NCBI RefSeq assembly: GCF_901709675.1
Contig: NC_051104.1
Coordinates: 1,489,001 to 1,553,000 of the forward strand
DNA length: 64,000 nt
From: Syngnathus acus
Taxonomy: Eukaryota > Chordata > Actinopteri > Syngnathiformes > Syngnathidae
Direction of reading: 5' to 3'
Shown: piece after piece, positions 11,965 through 24,700 of the stretch
How the letters are laid out: each line of letters opens with the position of its first letter
How positions within the stretch are numbered: position 1 is the first letter of the stretch
Made by a program: the position numbers and the translations under genes
Notes under the pieces: model-generated
The model's input: only the letters and a program-made list of their open reading frames with translations
The model's database searches: none
What the model was told of the DNA's origin: nothing

Positions 11965-12523
11965 TAATGAAACAAATTACAGACCCATGGTCAGTTTAAT
12001 TATTTCCATATTCTTACTTTTTGGGAAAATTTTGCCTGGTGTTTAGAAAGAGTCTTCTCTTGTAAAACTAGTGCTTTGGCGCGTGTTGATGCTTTATGAT
12101 CCTCCATTTTTATTGTCTTACTGTCATTTGGTTTTATCTGTATATGATTACAAAACTCTCTTTAAGAGACGGTATAATTTTTTTTTGCTGTTTTATTTTG
12201 AAAGGCTATCAGTTTGAGCCACGCCTGCCTTAAAAAAATTGTTTGGTAGGTAGATAAAGGTGGATCAAGTTGGCTGGATCCCAAATGAAGGCCCATATAA
12301 CATAACCACTGATATGGAAAAAAAAAAAGTGTTGGGGATATTCGAAGAGATTAACGACGGTGATCTTTGATAAGCTTCAATAACAGCAGCCCATTGTTAT
12401 ATAACATATTGATTTACTCATTAAACCGCTCCTAATCAGTTGTGAGACTTCATAAAGGCGTGCTTCTTGGTCACCATGGCCACGTCTATACAATCCACCA
12501 TGAATGTTTGATGATGGGCCGCC

Positions 12524-12529
12524 TATAAA
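12524..12529 (+). promoter_or_regulatory. TATA box of PKS-A
   Basis: TATAAA (in GCCTATAAAGAGG) lies 130 bp upstream of the PKS-A start codon. This predicts transcription from about 12555 and a 5' UTR near 100 nt without an intron. Confidence 0.5.
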
Positions 12530-12653
12530 GAGGCTGGCTCACTTCTGCTGAGGTTTAGTTTGGATGATTGAGGATGGCGGGAAGGGACTAGTTGCAAAGC
12601 AGAGGAACTAAGGACTCGATTTTGTTTGTGTTCGTCAGCTGTGCCCGACGAGG

Positions 12654-15600
12654 ATGGAGCGGGCTGAGGACGCCATCGCCGTGGTGGGCATCGGCTGCAA
12701 CTTCCCAGGCGGTAATGTATCTCAATTAATTTTTGATTGTTGGATTTCTTGAAATTTCACATTTACAATTGTAAATACATTTTATTGATTAAAAATGAAG
12801 TCGTGACCAGTCTAAGATAGGAGCGTGGGTTTTTTTTGCACACAGGAGAGGGTCTGGAAAATTTCTGGAAAGTTCTGGTGAGTGGGCGGAATTGTTTGGT
12901 GCAGATTCCCAAAGAGCGATTCGATCTATCCACCTGGTATGACCCCGACAACAAGGCGGGCAAGTCCCACACAGCCAACGCTGCCCTCATCGACGGGTAG
13001 AACATCTCAATGCTACTCTACGGCATTGTTTGCCAAACTTTATTGCACCGAGGCATGAAGGCTCATATTTCATCTGAGAAAAATTTCATAAAAAAGTTGA
13101 TACTAAAACTTGAGCTCCTCTATAACTTCTGAGATGATACCTGGTGTAAAAAGTTTGAGAACCACTGCCCTATAAGAACGACTTGGTGGCTCATTCAACT
13201 ATTGATTGGGTTTGGACCATGATGTTTGCAGGTTCAACCATTTTGACCACAAGTTCTTTGGCATCAGCGACAGTGAGGTAGAACAAATGGACCCTCAGCA
13301 GAAACAGCTGCTTCAGTGTGTCTACAGAGCTCTGGAGAATGCCGGCATTCCCATGGAAAAAGCCAGCGGGACCAGAACTGGAGTGTATTTTGGTAAAAAA
13401 TCACTTTCCTCATTTACCAAGTATTATGAGCATGGGAGATGAATGCTTTTCCCCCGGCAGGCCTTATGAACAGGGACTACGAAACCACGGCGGCTCATGC
13501 CCATCCCAGCGTCATCAACCATTGGACCGGAGCAGGGTTGGCCATGAGCATCGCCGCCAACAGAGTCTCATACATCTTCGATTTCACCGGGCCATCCTTG
13601 GCCATCGACTGCGCCTGCTCGTCCTCCCTGGTGGCGCTCCATCTGGCATGCCAGGCCATCAAACAAGGTGCTTCAATTTGTCGGAGGTGATCTTGAGAAA
13701 AGAGGTTCTAAAAGGGCCTTGGTTGTGCGCCGTCTTCTCAGGGGACTGCGACATGGCAGTGTGCGGCGGCGTCAACTGCATCTTTGAGCCTAGAGTGTTT
13801 GTGGCCCTTAGCAAAGCCAATATGATTTCCCCGGACGGAGCCAGCAAGCCTTTCTCAAACAAAGGCAACGGTTATGGCAGAGGGGAAGGATGTGGTGTGG
13901 TTCTCCTCAAACCATTGACCAAGGTGACTCTATTTTCCATTGGAGGGCAGATACAGTTACAGAAAATGGATAACTTGCTGACTTAATGCCACCCTCTGCT
14001 ATTTACTTTTCACTACCCATCATAAAAAAATGTAATTGTGGTCCTGGCACCGGCACTTTTGGTTTCATTATATTCTCTCTGTACTTTGACAGGCCTTACA
14101 AGACCAGGATAACATCTGGGGCATCATCAGCAAGACCGCCGTCAACCAAGACGGACACTCCGTATCACCGATCACTAAGCCCTCCAGGATTCAGCAGGAG
14201 GAGCTTCTGCGGATGATCTACTCCGAGCGCGATCTCAACAATGTCCAGTACATTGAGGCTCACGGCACCGGAACACCGGTCGGAGACCCGACGGAGGCAA
14301 CGAGCCTCTCAAATGTCATCGCCAAAGTTCGAGCTTCCAGTGCAGAGACTCTGCGGATTGGGTCAGTCAAGAGCAATATTGGACACACGGAATCCGCCGC
14401 TGGAGTGGCCGGACTTATCAAGGTGCTCCTTATGATGAAGCATGAGTCCATTGTTCCATCAGTTTTCTTCTCTGAGGAGACAGCCTGTGTAGACTTCAAG
14501 GCCCTGAACATGAAAGTTCCTCAAGAGTTGGAAAGGTGGGAAGCGAGCGGTGGACGGGTTGCGGGAATCAACAATTTTGGCTTTGGGGGTACAAACGCTC
14601 ACGCTATTGTCACCCAGCACAAGCAGTCGCATAGAATGAACAAGAATGATGGTAGAAAGATGAAATATTTTGTGATGTCGGCAAATTCACCAAAGTCTCT
14701 CACCCTCATGCAAGTAGACACCATTTCACGTCTGGAGGACAACATTGACCTAAATCATCTTTTGTACACGGCGGCATGCAGGAGGAGCCACCTCAAACAC
14801 AAATACAGATGGGCCTCGGTGGTTTCATCCATAACTGACCTCAAAGAGAAGCTCCAGGCTGCCGTGAACAAAAATCCATCAAGCCTCTCACTCCAAGACC
14901 CAAAGTTAGTGTTTGTCTTCTGCGGTAACGGCCTCACTTACCACGGCATGGGCAAGCAGCTTCTTCGACACGAGCCAGTCTTCAGAGACAAAATTGAGCA
15001 GATTTCCCGAGTCTACCAGCAGTTGAGCAGGCTCAACATCCTGGACACGCTTGAAAGTGAGAGCGAACGTGGTGACTACAATGCTCCAGATGTGGCCCAG
15101 CCTCTCCTCTTTGCTTTGCAAGTGGGCGTCGCCACCTTGCTCGGGCACTGGGGTGTCAAAGCTAATGCTATGCTGGGACACTCAGTCGGTGAGGTGGCAG
15201 CGGCTCACTGCTCTGGCCTCCTATCCCTTGAGGATGCCCTCACAGTCATCCACTTCCGCAGCGTTCTCCAAGGTGAAGTGGCTGGGGGGAAGATGCTGGT
15301 GGTCAGCAACATGGCCGTCTCAGAGGTCACAGCTCTTCTCCCTGAATACTCAGGGAGAGTTTGTCTTGCTGCTTATAACAGCCCGCAGTCCTGCACCCTT
15401 TCAGGAGACGCAGATGCAATCCAGAGCCTTCAGGCAAAGCTGAGCAGCACAGCCAACAGTGAGAACCTCTTCATCCGCATCCTGGAGGTCCCCGCAGCTT
15501 ACCACAGCCACATGATGGATCCAATTCTGCCAAAAATCAGGGAGGAGATTGGCTCCTTGGTGAAGAACAAGCTTGACGTGCAATTATTGTCAACTGTGAC

Positions 15601-18600
15601 TGGTGAGGAGGCACAGAGGGGGGATTTTTGCTCAGGTGATTATTGGGCAAGGAATGTGCGTGAGCCTGTCGCTTTCGAGCAGGCAGTTAGATCAGCCAGT
15701 CAGGGAAAGAAAAACACAGTCTTTGTGGAAATAGGTCCACGGCGAGCCCTCCAGAGGAACATCATGGAAACTCTCGGCAATGACACAGCTGTGGTAGCCT
15801 CACTGCAGCCAGACAAAGACCACGAGACACTCTTGTCTGTCGTTTCAAAGCTCTTTGAGCTCGGCGTATACATAGACTGGAACACCTTTTACGCAGGCTA
15901 TGAGGCACCGCCGCTGCCTTTCCCGAGATACCAGTTTGATTCTTCGGACAGGGATGTCATCATCAAAGGGGCTCAGAAGAACACAACAAATAATCACCCT
16001 GTGCTCTGCGCCACAGGCAATGAGACCAACACTTACACATGCGCTTTGATGTCTGACTCCACCTTCTTCCTGAAAGAGCACAGGCACAACAAAGTGCCCA
16101 TCATCCCTGGGGCCTTCTACGCTGAGTTGGGTTTAGCCGCATTTATGGCCTGCGCCAAACCAAAAGTCCCTCTCAACTCACTGCAGCTCAGTGTCAATTT
16201 TCACAACCCATTTGTCTTAACCCCAAGCCCCCTAGAGATGAAGGTGCAGCTGGAGCATAAAGAGAACGAAGCTAGTTTCTCAGTGTTCTCCTCGTCAGCC
16301 ACATACGCATCAGGCACGGTTGTCCAAAAGAAAGAACGACCAGTTGAAGAGCAGCGCATTGACCTGAGCAGCATCTACAAAAGATGCACATCTGTAGTGA
16401 CCTATCAGGAATTTTATAGTTACCTTGCCCAAGGAGGCTTCCAATATGGGGACGTCTTCACCAATAAGGCCAATGTACACTATGGGGAAGATCTGAAAGA
16501 GGCTTTTGCCATGATCACAGTTCCACAGGCCCTACGGTCTCAGTTGCACGACTACTATGTTCATCCAGTTGTGCTGGACTTCCTCATGCAGCTCCTCCCA
16601 GTCACGGTAGAGCACATCTTTGCTGGTAGACCGGGATTTCCAGCCCAGATTGGAGGTTTAACAGTGTTAGAACCTTTGCAAGATGAGATGATCGTCTACT
16701 TGAGGGCAATCAATGTTGGTACAAACCATTTTGAGGTCTGCGGATGCTTTGCTGATCAACATGGAAGGACCTTGGTTGAGGTTAAGCATGTGTTGATCAA
16801 GTACCTTGGTAGTGACTCTCATGTGGTTGAGGAATACTTCTACCATAATGAGTTTAGTGTCATCCCCGAGGGGATCACAAATGATCCACCTCCCAAGGCC
16901 TTAGTCTTCTCTGACAATATGGGGATCGCAAAAGCCCTACAACCCCACTTAGACTCGCGCTCTCACTATATTCCATTTACACATGCAAAAGATATCTTGA
17001 ACCGTGGATTTCCATATCTTTTAGCAAATCTCAACATAGACTTGAAGGACAACTTTGATGAGGTCTTGTTTTTGTGGGGCAAAGAAAACCTAAACTCCTT
17101 CACGCCTGATGATGTCCTGGAGAATCTAGCAGGTTGCTGTGAAATATTCCGCCAGGTAGTCCTGGAGCTCAAGGAAATCTACTTCGCTAACCCCATCCGG
17201 GCAGTAACCTACTGCTCATCCGAGTTTACAGTTGATCACATCAATCCTGGCTTTGCCATTGTAGGCATGACACGATCCCTTGCTGCAGAAATAGCTGAGA
17301 TGTCATTCCAGTTAGTCGACATCAGCTCCAACTCTGCGAAGGACATTGCAGCTCTGTCTGAGATCCTACGAGCTTACCCTTGCAGCAAGTACCCAGAATT
17401 GGTGATTAGAGATGGGGCGATTCTAAAACCTTCCATCACACGTACCCCTCCTGAAATGCCTGACAATTCTGAACGCACCTTTACTTCCGACACATCTGAA
17501 CCTTGCATCCTTCAGACTGCGGATGCTTTTAAAATGAGTCGCTTGAGTGCTGTACATATCCATGCTGATGTGGAGCAAATGAGTGCTACGTCAGTTGAGA
17601 TTCAGCCCACTAAGGTTTGTGTGCATTCATCAGAGTACTTCCCTGTGAGTGCCTCACATGTCAAGTTTGGCCAGACGCTGTACTGGAACAAACACTCCTC
17701 ACAGAACCACAAGCTACTCATGCTTGACTTCAGTGGAATTGTTACCAAGGTTGGAAAGGATGTCAGGAAATTAAAAGTGGGAGATTCTGTGGCTTCCTGT
17801 TACCCCGTGGTAGCAGCCAGTAGGATAAGAGTTCCACAGGATGTGTGTTACACAACCAAACAACTCCCCTTCCTTCAAACAACACCTTGCCTCTCCTTCT
17901 TTGTGCTGGCGAGGGAAATCCTATGTCGGGTCTTGCCAAAAGCCAAGCATCATCTCGCCATCATATCTCCTATTCCGGATTCCGTTCTGGTAAAGGTTTT
18001 GACAATCGCCTCTGAAAAGTCTGGTTACGACGTGAGCATTGGAAAACAAGGCATCTTCAAAGAAGCCAATCAAATTGATGCATTCATTGTCCTGCCTCCA
18101 TACAGCAAAAGTTTGATTGCAGAAGTCTGCAACTTTCCTGGTGTCAAGAATGTCGTCATTGTTCGAGGATCCCAGACACAAGACTTGCCTGACCAGGATG
18201 AGCTCCAGAATGTAAAAGAAAGTGTACACGTGCAAAGAGTTGACCTTGCGGCTATTTTGCAAAAAGGATCCCTGGGTGCTCGAAGGCTACGTGTTTATCA
18301 CTGGCTTAAGTCCTTTAACTTAAACAAGAAGTTTTCCCTTGAAAGCGTCACCTTTCAGAGTGTCACATCTGAGAAGATCCAAAACCTTCCCTCAGAGATG
18401 TCCGAGTCGTACTTCCATGCAAAAAAGCTGGCTGTTGTGGCGCTGGAAAAATGTCAGACCGGCGCGACTTCAAACATTCCGCTTCTGTGCTCAAAAAAGA
18501 AGCTTTTCCGAAAAAGATCAGTGTACATTATAGCAGGTGGTCTGACTGGGCTGGGCTTTGAAACAGTCAAGTTCATTTCACAAAAGGGTGGCGAGGTTGT

Positions 18601-19627
18601 CATCACTCTCTCCAGGAGCAAGCCCTCACCCGAAGTGCAGCGAGAGATCCAAAACATAGAGAAGCAGTGTGGGAACAACATTGTCTCCATGCAATGTGAC
18701 ATTGCCGTGTCTGAGCAAGTGCACCAGGTTATCAGCGAAATCCAGTTTAAGTTCAAAGATTATTCAATCAGAGGTGTGTTTCACAGTGCAGTCGTCTTGC
18801 ACGATGCTCTCATCGAGTCCCTTGACATGTCCATATATGAGGAAGTTCTCAAGCCAAAAGTCAATGGTGTGCTCAACTTGCACAAGGCAACACTCAAGTG
18901 CCAGCTCGATTACTTTGTTTGTTACTCCTCCATATCATCCTTTTTGGGAAACGCCTCACAAACAAACTACGCGGCAGCAAACTCATTTTTGGATTTATTC
19001 TGTCAGTACAGGCGCAAGCTCGGCCTGGTGGCGCAGTCCATCAACTGGGGAGCTCTGAACCTGGGACTCCTCTTAAACAAAGAGCTGATCCATCGCTTCC
19101 TGGAGACCAAAGGGATGATGGTGCTGATGGTGGCTGAGATCCATAAAAGCCTGGAACAATGCTTGCTGATCAACCGACCCCAACAGGCTATTTGCCGTTT
19201 CCACTTTCGGAACATCCGCTTCAACATCCTCTCACAGAATGTCGCCCTGACCATGCGGCTGTCGGCGCTGGTGGAGCAAGCCCTCCAAAAGTCTAGAGAG
19301 TTGAATTCTCAAAGCAAGAACACAGAGGAGGTGCCACCCAGAGATTATGTGCTCTCCCTGCTTTGCAAAACCATTGGCGTGGACGTTAGCCAACTGACGG
19401 ACGATACGCTGCTTTCATCTCTCGGCACAGACTCCTTGCAGGCCATGACGCTGCAAAACCTCATCTACCAGGACCGAGGTGTGAAGGTGCCACTGGTCAA
19501 ACTTTTGGATCCCAATGCCACGCTATCCACTTTGGTAGCCATTTTGAATGAAGCTCACGAGGGTGGAACTAATGTCCCAAACGCTCTTTCAAGCGATGAT
19601 GCTGGCACTGTTTCAGTCAGATTTTAA
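12654..19627 (+). CDS. Animal type I polyketide synthase (PKS-A), 2097 aa
   Basis: Iterative multidomain PKS of the animal FAS-like group (relative of zebrafish wu:fc01d11/pks1). Exons: 12654-12711, 12846-12996, 13232-13392, 13461-13667, 13742-13923, 14093-19627; the sixth exon carries most of the protein. Ketosynthase: Cys176 in CACSSSL, His310 in EAHGTGT, His351 in NIGHTES. Acyltransferase: Ser617 in GHSVGE, substrate motif AAYH rather than HAFH. Dehydratase: His916 and Asp1082, but the usual HxxxGxxxxP has Lys920 in place of Gly. The ER-like part (about 1415-1670) lacks the glycine-rich cofactor motif. Ketoreductase: GGLTGLG near 1734 and Tyr near 1879. Acyl carrier protein: Ser2034 in LGTDSL. 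No methyltransferase or thioesterase is seen. The start ATG precedes the conserved [13 protein letters not shown]. Tail to tail with PKS-B. Confidence 0.93.
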
Positions 19628-20625
19628 GATCCCTACAGATTTGCGAACAGCTGCGAGTATAATTCGATCTGTGACCACGCCCATATCTCACAACATTGAA
19701 ATATCTAATCAACTTTTTCTAGTGAAATATATGGAAATCCCATGAATATGCCAGAGACCAGCACTTACCTTCGGACCAGTGGTTTGAACAAATACATTTG
19801 GCAAAATACCTAAACAAAAACGACAATGCAAACTCAAATAAGACACCTGAAGTTTCACTGCGAGGAGGGGTACGCAGCTGTCATCTGGCGGAGTTTCTGA
19901 AGGTCACGCAGAAGTCCGTTTTTTCTTTTTTTTTTTTTGCTTTCAACACAAAACTAAGTCATGGTACCGCCGTGATCGTTTATGAAAACCTACATGTCAG
20001 TTTCTTGGCATTATTTTCACGATTGTCTTCTGACTGGTGTTTTTTTGTAAACATTTTATGGAGAAGACATTTGAAAAGATGTTATGATTGTTTTGTGTTT
20101 ATGTTTATCTCATTGTCTCAAGGATATGTGAAGATAAGACAGATGTCCTTGCGTTTGTTTTTAAAGCTGTTCATCAATCCTGTGTTCCGAAGGTGATCTT
20201 TCTTATCGCTTTATGAGGATTATTAAACTAAGTATATGTAACAGAGTGAAACATACTTTATTAAATTATGACGGGAGTGAGCAAGCGGCACACGGTGTGG
20301 CACATGCAATCTGTCTGATTTTTGTGGTCTTTCAATTGCCGTTTTGTCAATTGAAACCTTTTCCATGTTGAAATAATGAGTAAAGTTTGATTTGCTGTCC
20401 ATCCAGGACTGAGTGTGACATTTACCATCATTTCTGTCATACTGTATTGTAACAGTCACTTCTGCTGTATTTTATTTCTTATGTTGTTATTTTTCACCCA
20501 TTTAGCGCAGGTTCGCGGTAACGTGCGGTCGACATTAATGGTTATTTAGGGAAGTGGTTTTTAAGCCTTTATGATTAGAAAAACAAGAATTTGGTTTAAA
20601 AAAAAAATCAAATTGGTGTCATGTA

Positions 20626-21426
20626 CCGTAATTTTCGGACTATAAGTCGCGGTTTTTTTCATAGTTTGGGTGGGGGGGGCGACTTATACTCAGGAGCGAC
20701 TTATATGTTTTTTTTCACAAATTTTTACTTGATCATTAACACATCACTTACTTACAAGTATAATTGACCACTTCACATGTTATTTTTAGTATAGTTGATC
20801 ACTTCACATGCTTTGATATCTTTATCTTGAACATATTCAAAACATGAAAAATAGAGAGAAAAAATCAAATAAAGTAATTAACACTTTAAAGCGCCATATC
20901 CTCTGGACATGTCCTCTGTCACCAGGATGACATAAAGGACGAGAAATTTGATCGATGGATTTAATGATTTGGAGTGACACAAATGGTATGATAATATTGT
21001 TGTTTATGTGATAGTTATTTAAAATATAGTTTATATATCGTTGTATGGGCCTGTGGAATAATTTGAACTGCGGCGCGGCACACGGCATTGTTGACAAAGG
21101 ACGATTGATGGATTTAATGAATTGGAGTGACACAGATGGTTTTATAAACGTGTTATTTATGTAATAGTTTTTTTTAAATAACTGACTGTTACGTCAGGCC
21201 CGTTCTCAGCTCCTCGTTTGTGTTTGTCACGTTAGCATACCGTATCGTTTAGCCTGTTGTTGCTCGTTCATGTCTGTTCTTGGTGTTGGATTTTGTCGAA
21301 TAAATTGCCCCCCAAAATGCGACTTATACTCCGGAGCGATTTATATATGTTTTTTTTCACATTTTTGGGCATTTTATGGCTGGTGCGATTTATACTCCGG
21401 TGCGACTTATAGTCCGAAAATTACGG
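20626..21426. mobile_element. 801-bp TIR element between the PKS genes
   Basis: The left end CCGTAATTTTCGGAC and its inverse complement at the right end are flanked by TA. Inside is a diverged direct duplication containing TGGATTTAATGA..TTGGAGTGACAC at about 20955 and again at about 21110. It has the same ends as the 171-bp copy at 2108-2278. No transposase is encoded, so it is non-autonomous. Confidence 0.7.
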
Positions 21427-21578
21427 TATATATATTTTATTATTGCACCAAATGATATATATACACCAGCTGTACACCAATGTGTTCTTTGGTTCTTGTA
21501 GTACCTGTTGGTAAAAGTGGGCGACTTGATTGTTTTTATAGTTAAAACAAGATACGATCACACTGTCATATTATTGGA

Positions 21579-21584
21579 TTTATT
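21579..21584 (-). terminator. Polyadenylation signal of PKS-B
   Basis: AATAAA on the minus strand lies about 165 bp after the PKS-B stop codon. Confidence 0.55.
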
Positions 21585-21745
21585 TTTCTCTGAAAGATAA
21601 ATATTTTGTTGGTACAGTCAGTCAGAGCTGCGAGGAATACAAAGTGATCACTGTCCAAGATCGAAAACAATTTTCAGCATCATTCCTGTATTGTGTGTGT
21701 TGTCGACCGCGCTGTCTCACTAAAAGGACATGTCATCTACATCAA

Positions 21746-24700
21746 TCACATGATATTATTATTTATCACAAAACTTTCCAAAGTTGCCACTGTCGTGTTC
21801 GGGTCCAGTATCCTGACCAACGGTACATTTACACTCGTCTCTTGAAAGATTTTATTCTGAAGTGTCATGGCCAACATCGAGTCGACGCCCAGCGCACCCA
21901 GCGTGGCATTATCATCCAACTCGTCCTCACCAAGGTTGCTAACGTCGCCGATGATAGTTTTCACATTTTTACGTGAGGGAGACGATTGGTGAACTGGCGG
22001 CTCAATGGTCCTGTTGTCTTTTAGTTCTGCGTCCACTAAGGTTGATAGTCGTTTCCCGAGTGAGGCGTTTTTCAAGTTGAACTTGCATACGAGCTGCTGA
22101 GGTCTGTTGGTGAGAAGGACTTTGGCGAGAGCTTCATGAATCTCTCCCACGTCCATGACCAGCATCCCTTTGCTCTCTAGGTGCTTTTGGGCGTGCTTTT
22201 TTTTTAACAGAAGGCCAAGGTTCAGAGGACCCCAGTTGATGGACTGTCCGGCCAGACCAAGGTTCCTCCGGTAAAGACAAAAGGTGTCAAGGAAAGAATT
22301 GGCTGCTGCGTAGTTGGACTGCGACTGGTTACCAAGAAGCGACGAGATGGAGGAGTAGCACACAAAGAAGTCAAGCTTCTTGTGAAGGGTGGCATTGTGG
22401 AGATTCAGGGCGCCACTCACTTTGGGCTGCAGAACCTTCTGCAGGAGAGACGCATTGAGATTTTCTATGGGTGCATCGTGGAGCACGGCAGCGCTGTGAA
22501 AAACTCCTTTGATGGGACAACTACTCAATCTCTGCTCAATCTTTGAGATGGCTTCCACTACTTGTTGCAACATTGAAACATCACACTGGAAGGTCATGAT
22601 GGTGATGTTGTACCTCTTCTGGATGAGATCCAGTTCGGACTGCATTTCATGCGTTGGCATGCGTCTGGACAGTGTCACGATACACCCGCCGCCATTGCTG
22701 GCAATGAACTTAACAGTTTCAAAACCCAAACCGGTGAGGCCTCCCGTTACGATATAAGTAGAGTGTTTTTGAAAAAGTTGTCTGGGTTTGCCCAGAAATG
22801 GAATGTCTGACACTTGGCAGTTAGGTGCTGTCAAATCTAAAACCACTTGGCGTACTGTCTTGGCGGCAAAGTACGACTCGTCAGCCTGAGCTTCTGCTGC
22901 GCTTGAGATTTGAAATGTATCCCTTTTGACAGGCAGAGATGCTCGATCAAAGCCGAGCTTCATGAGCCACCTAAAGATGGCTCCTCCTTGTGCTTTGAGA
23001 TAAACTCTTTGAAGGACACGAGGGACATGGAGAACATGCACACGAAGGAAGTCACTCTTGAACGCAAAGCTGTTTGTCCAGCATGAGGATGACTGGTGCG
23101 TTCCGCAAACAAAAACAGCATGTCGCTCATGGCTGTCGTTTTCTCTTAATTCTTGCCAAGAGTTGTCATATGGGGGCAGGAAGACAAAGGCTTGGCACGG
23201 ATCAGGACTTGTACCTTGCTTTGGCAAATGGGGCAAACAGGACACATTCCAGCCGGATCGGTTTGCTGTCAACGCTAGAACTTTTATCAACGCAGAGGCT
23301 AAGTCTGGAGTGACAATGACCATCTTTTTCTGCTGTTGCCGTGTCACAGGGGGAAGCATCCGCTGCAGGAGCTCCCACGCCAGGATGAAGAAGGACATGC
23401 TTGGACATTCTTCCAGGAATGGAAGTTTCTCGGTGTCATAACACACAGACTCGGGAATAACGACCCTCGTTGCTGTTGCAGATGGGTAACTTGCGGCAAT
23501 GCGGTCGCCAACTCTTAGGCTGCAAACGTCTTTCCCGACGGCTGTCACGATGCCGCTAAAGTCGAGAGCCAACAGTGTGTGGTTGTGTGTCATGCGATTG
23601 TTCCAATACAATGTCTTTCCAAAATGCAAGTGTGAAAGTGTCACAGGGAAGTAATCCGCTGAATGGACACACACATTTAGTAGTTGAACCTCGACTGATT
23701 TATCCGCAACTGTGCCGTCATTTGTGTCAATGGGGCTAGCAGTCAAGCCTTCCAGTCTGTAAGGATGACCGGTCTGTAGGACAAAATCTTTCACTGATGG
23801 TATGTTACCCTTAAATAAAACTCTCTCCTCCATGAGCGTACGTGTTATCTTTGTCGTCGACACCTGTCCTTGACCAACAATGACTTCGGATTGTTTGCAA
23901 GAGTTAATGACACCAACTAAAGATTCAATGTCTGTTCTGGTTAGCGACATCAGGTCAATGAGTTGAAAAGAGACACCCGGTACCTCTGCCGCACAAGCCC
24001 TCATCATACCAGACAGCACAAAACCAGAACTCACACAGTCTACAATCCTCTCTGTGGACCTGTAGGTTATAACACGGACAGTGCAAGATTGTTGGCTCTC
24101 CTTCAAAGTTAAAACGATTTGTTGGAATGACTCACAGCAGGCCACCAGGCGGTCCAGCGTTCTACCAGATGGTAAGTGGCTGAGATCTTCTACGGCCCAA
24201 ATGAAGAGAAAATCTCTCAAGTTGTTGCCGAGAACAACGTCTTGGAGCTGGCCTGGTGTCCAGTGATTTCTGTCCTCCACGGAAGATGACTCCGGATGCA
24301 AGTATGGCTTGAGTGCTTTAGCTATGCCGAGCTTGTCTGCAAAAACTATTGCCTTTATCTTCTTATCACAATTTATCTTGTTTGTGATGGGAATGATTTC
24401 ATTGTGGTAAAACACAGAATGCAGAGCAGGCAAACAACCACCCAAAAATGTTATCTGTACCTCCTGAAGTTCCACCAGTACTTTCCCATCTTTGGTAGTA
24501 AAGCAACCGCACAATTTCAGGAAGTCTGGCTTCTCTTCCGTTGCACGCATGTAAATAAACATCTCCTCTTGTGGTGGCCCTGAAATGACAATCTTGCCAA
24601 TAGCCGAGGGGAATCCTTGCTTGACTGAGAGACGCCTCATGGCTGCGACAGCAGTCATTTGCAAGAAATAGTCCAACAGCACAGGATGCATGAAGTAGTC

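Larger units (their letters stand above)
9980..12523. other. Intergenic region between rdh12l and PKS-A
   Basis: No gene is recognised. It holds a T-run at about 10617-10632, a LINE 3' fragment, telomere-like repeats and T-rich words. GAACTTT/TGAAACTG-type words at 11515-11608 and 11866-11930 are roughly inverted with respect to each other. Confidence 0.6.
19628..21745. other. Intergenic region between the two PKS stop codons
   Basis: This holds the 3' ends of both convergent PKS genes. An AATAAA at about 20871 (+) lies inside the TIR element, and an inverse AATAAA at 21579-21584 fits PKS-B. No further gene is recognised. Confidence 0.7.
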
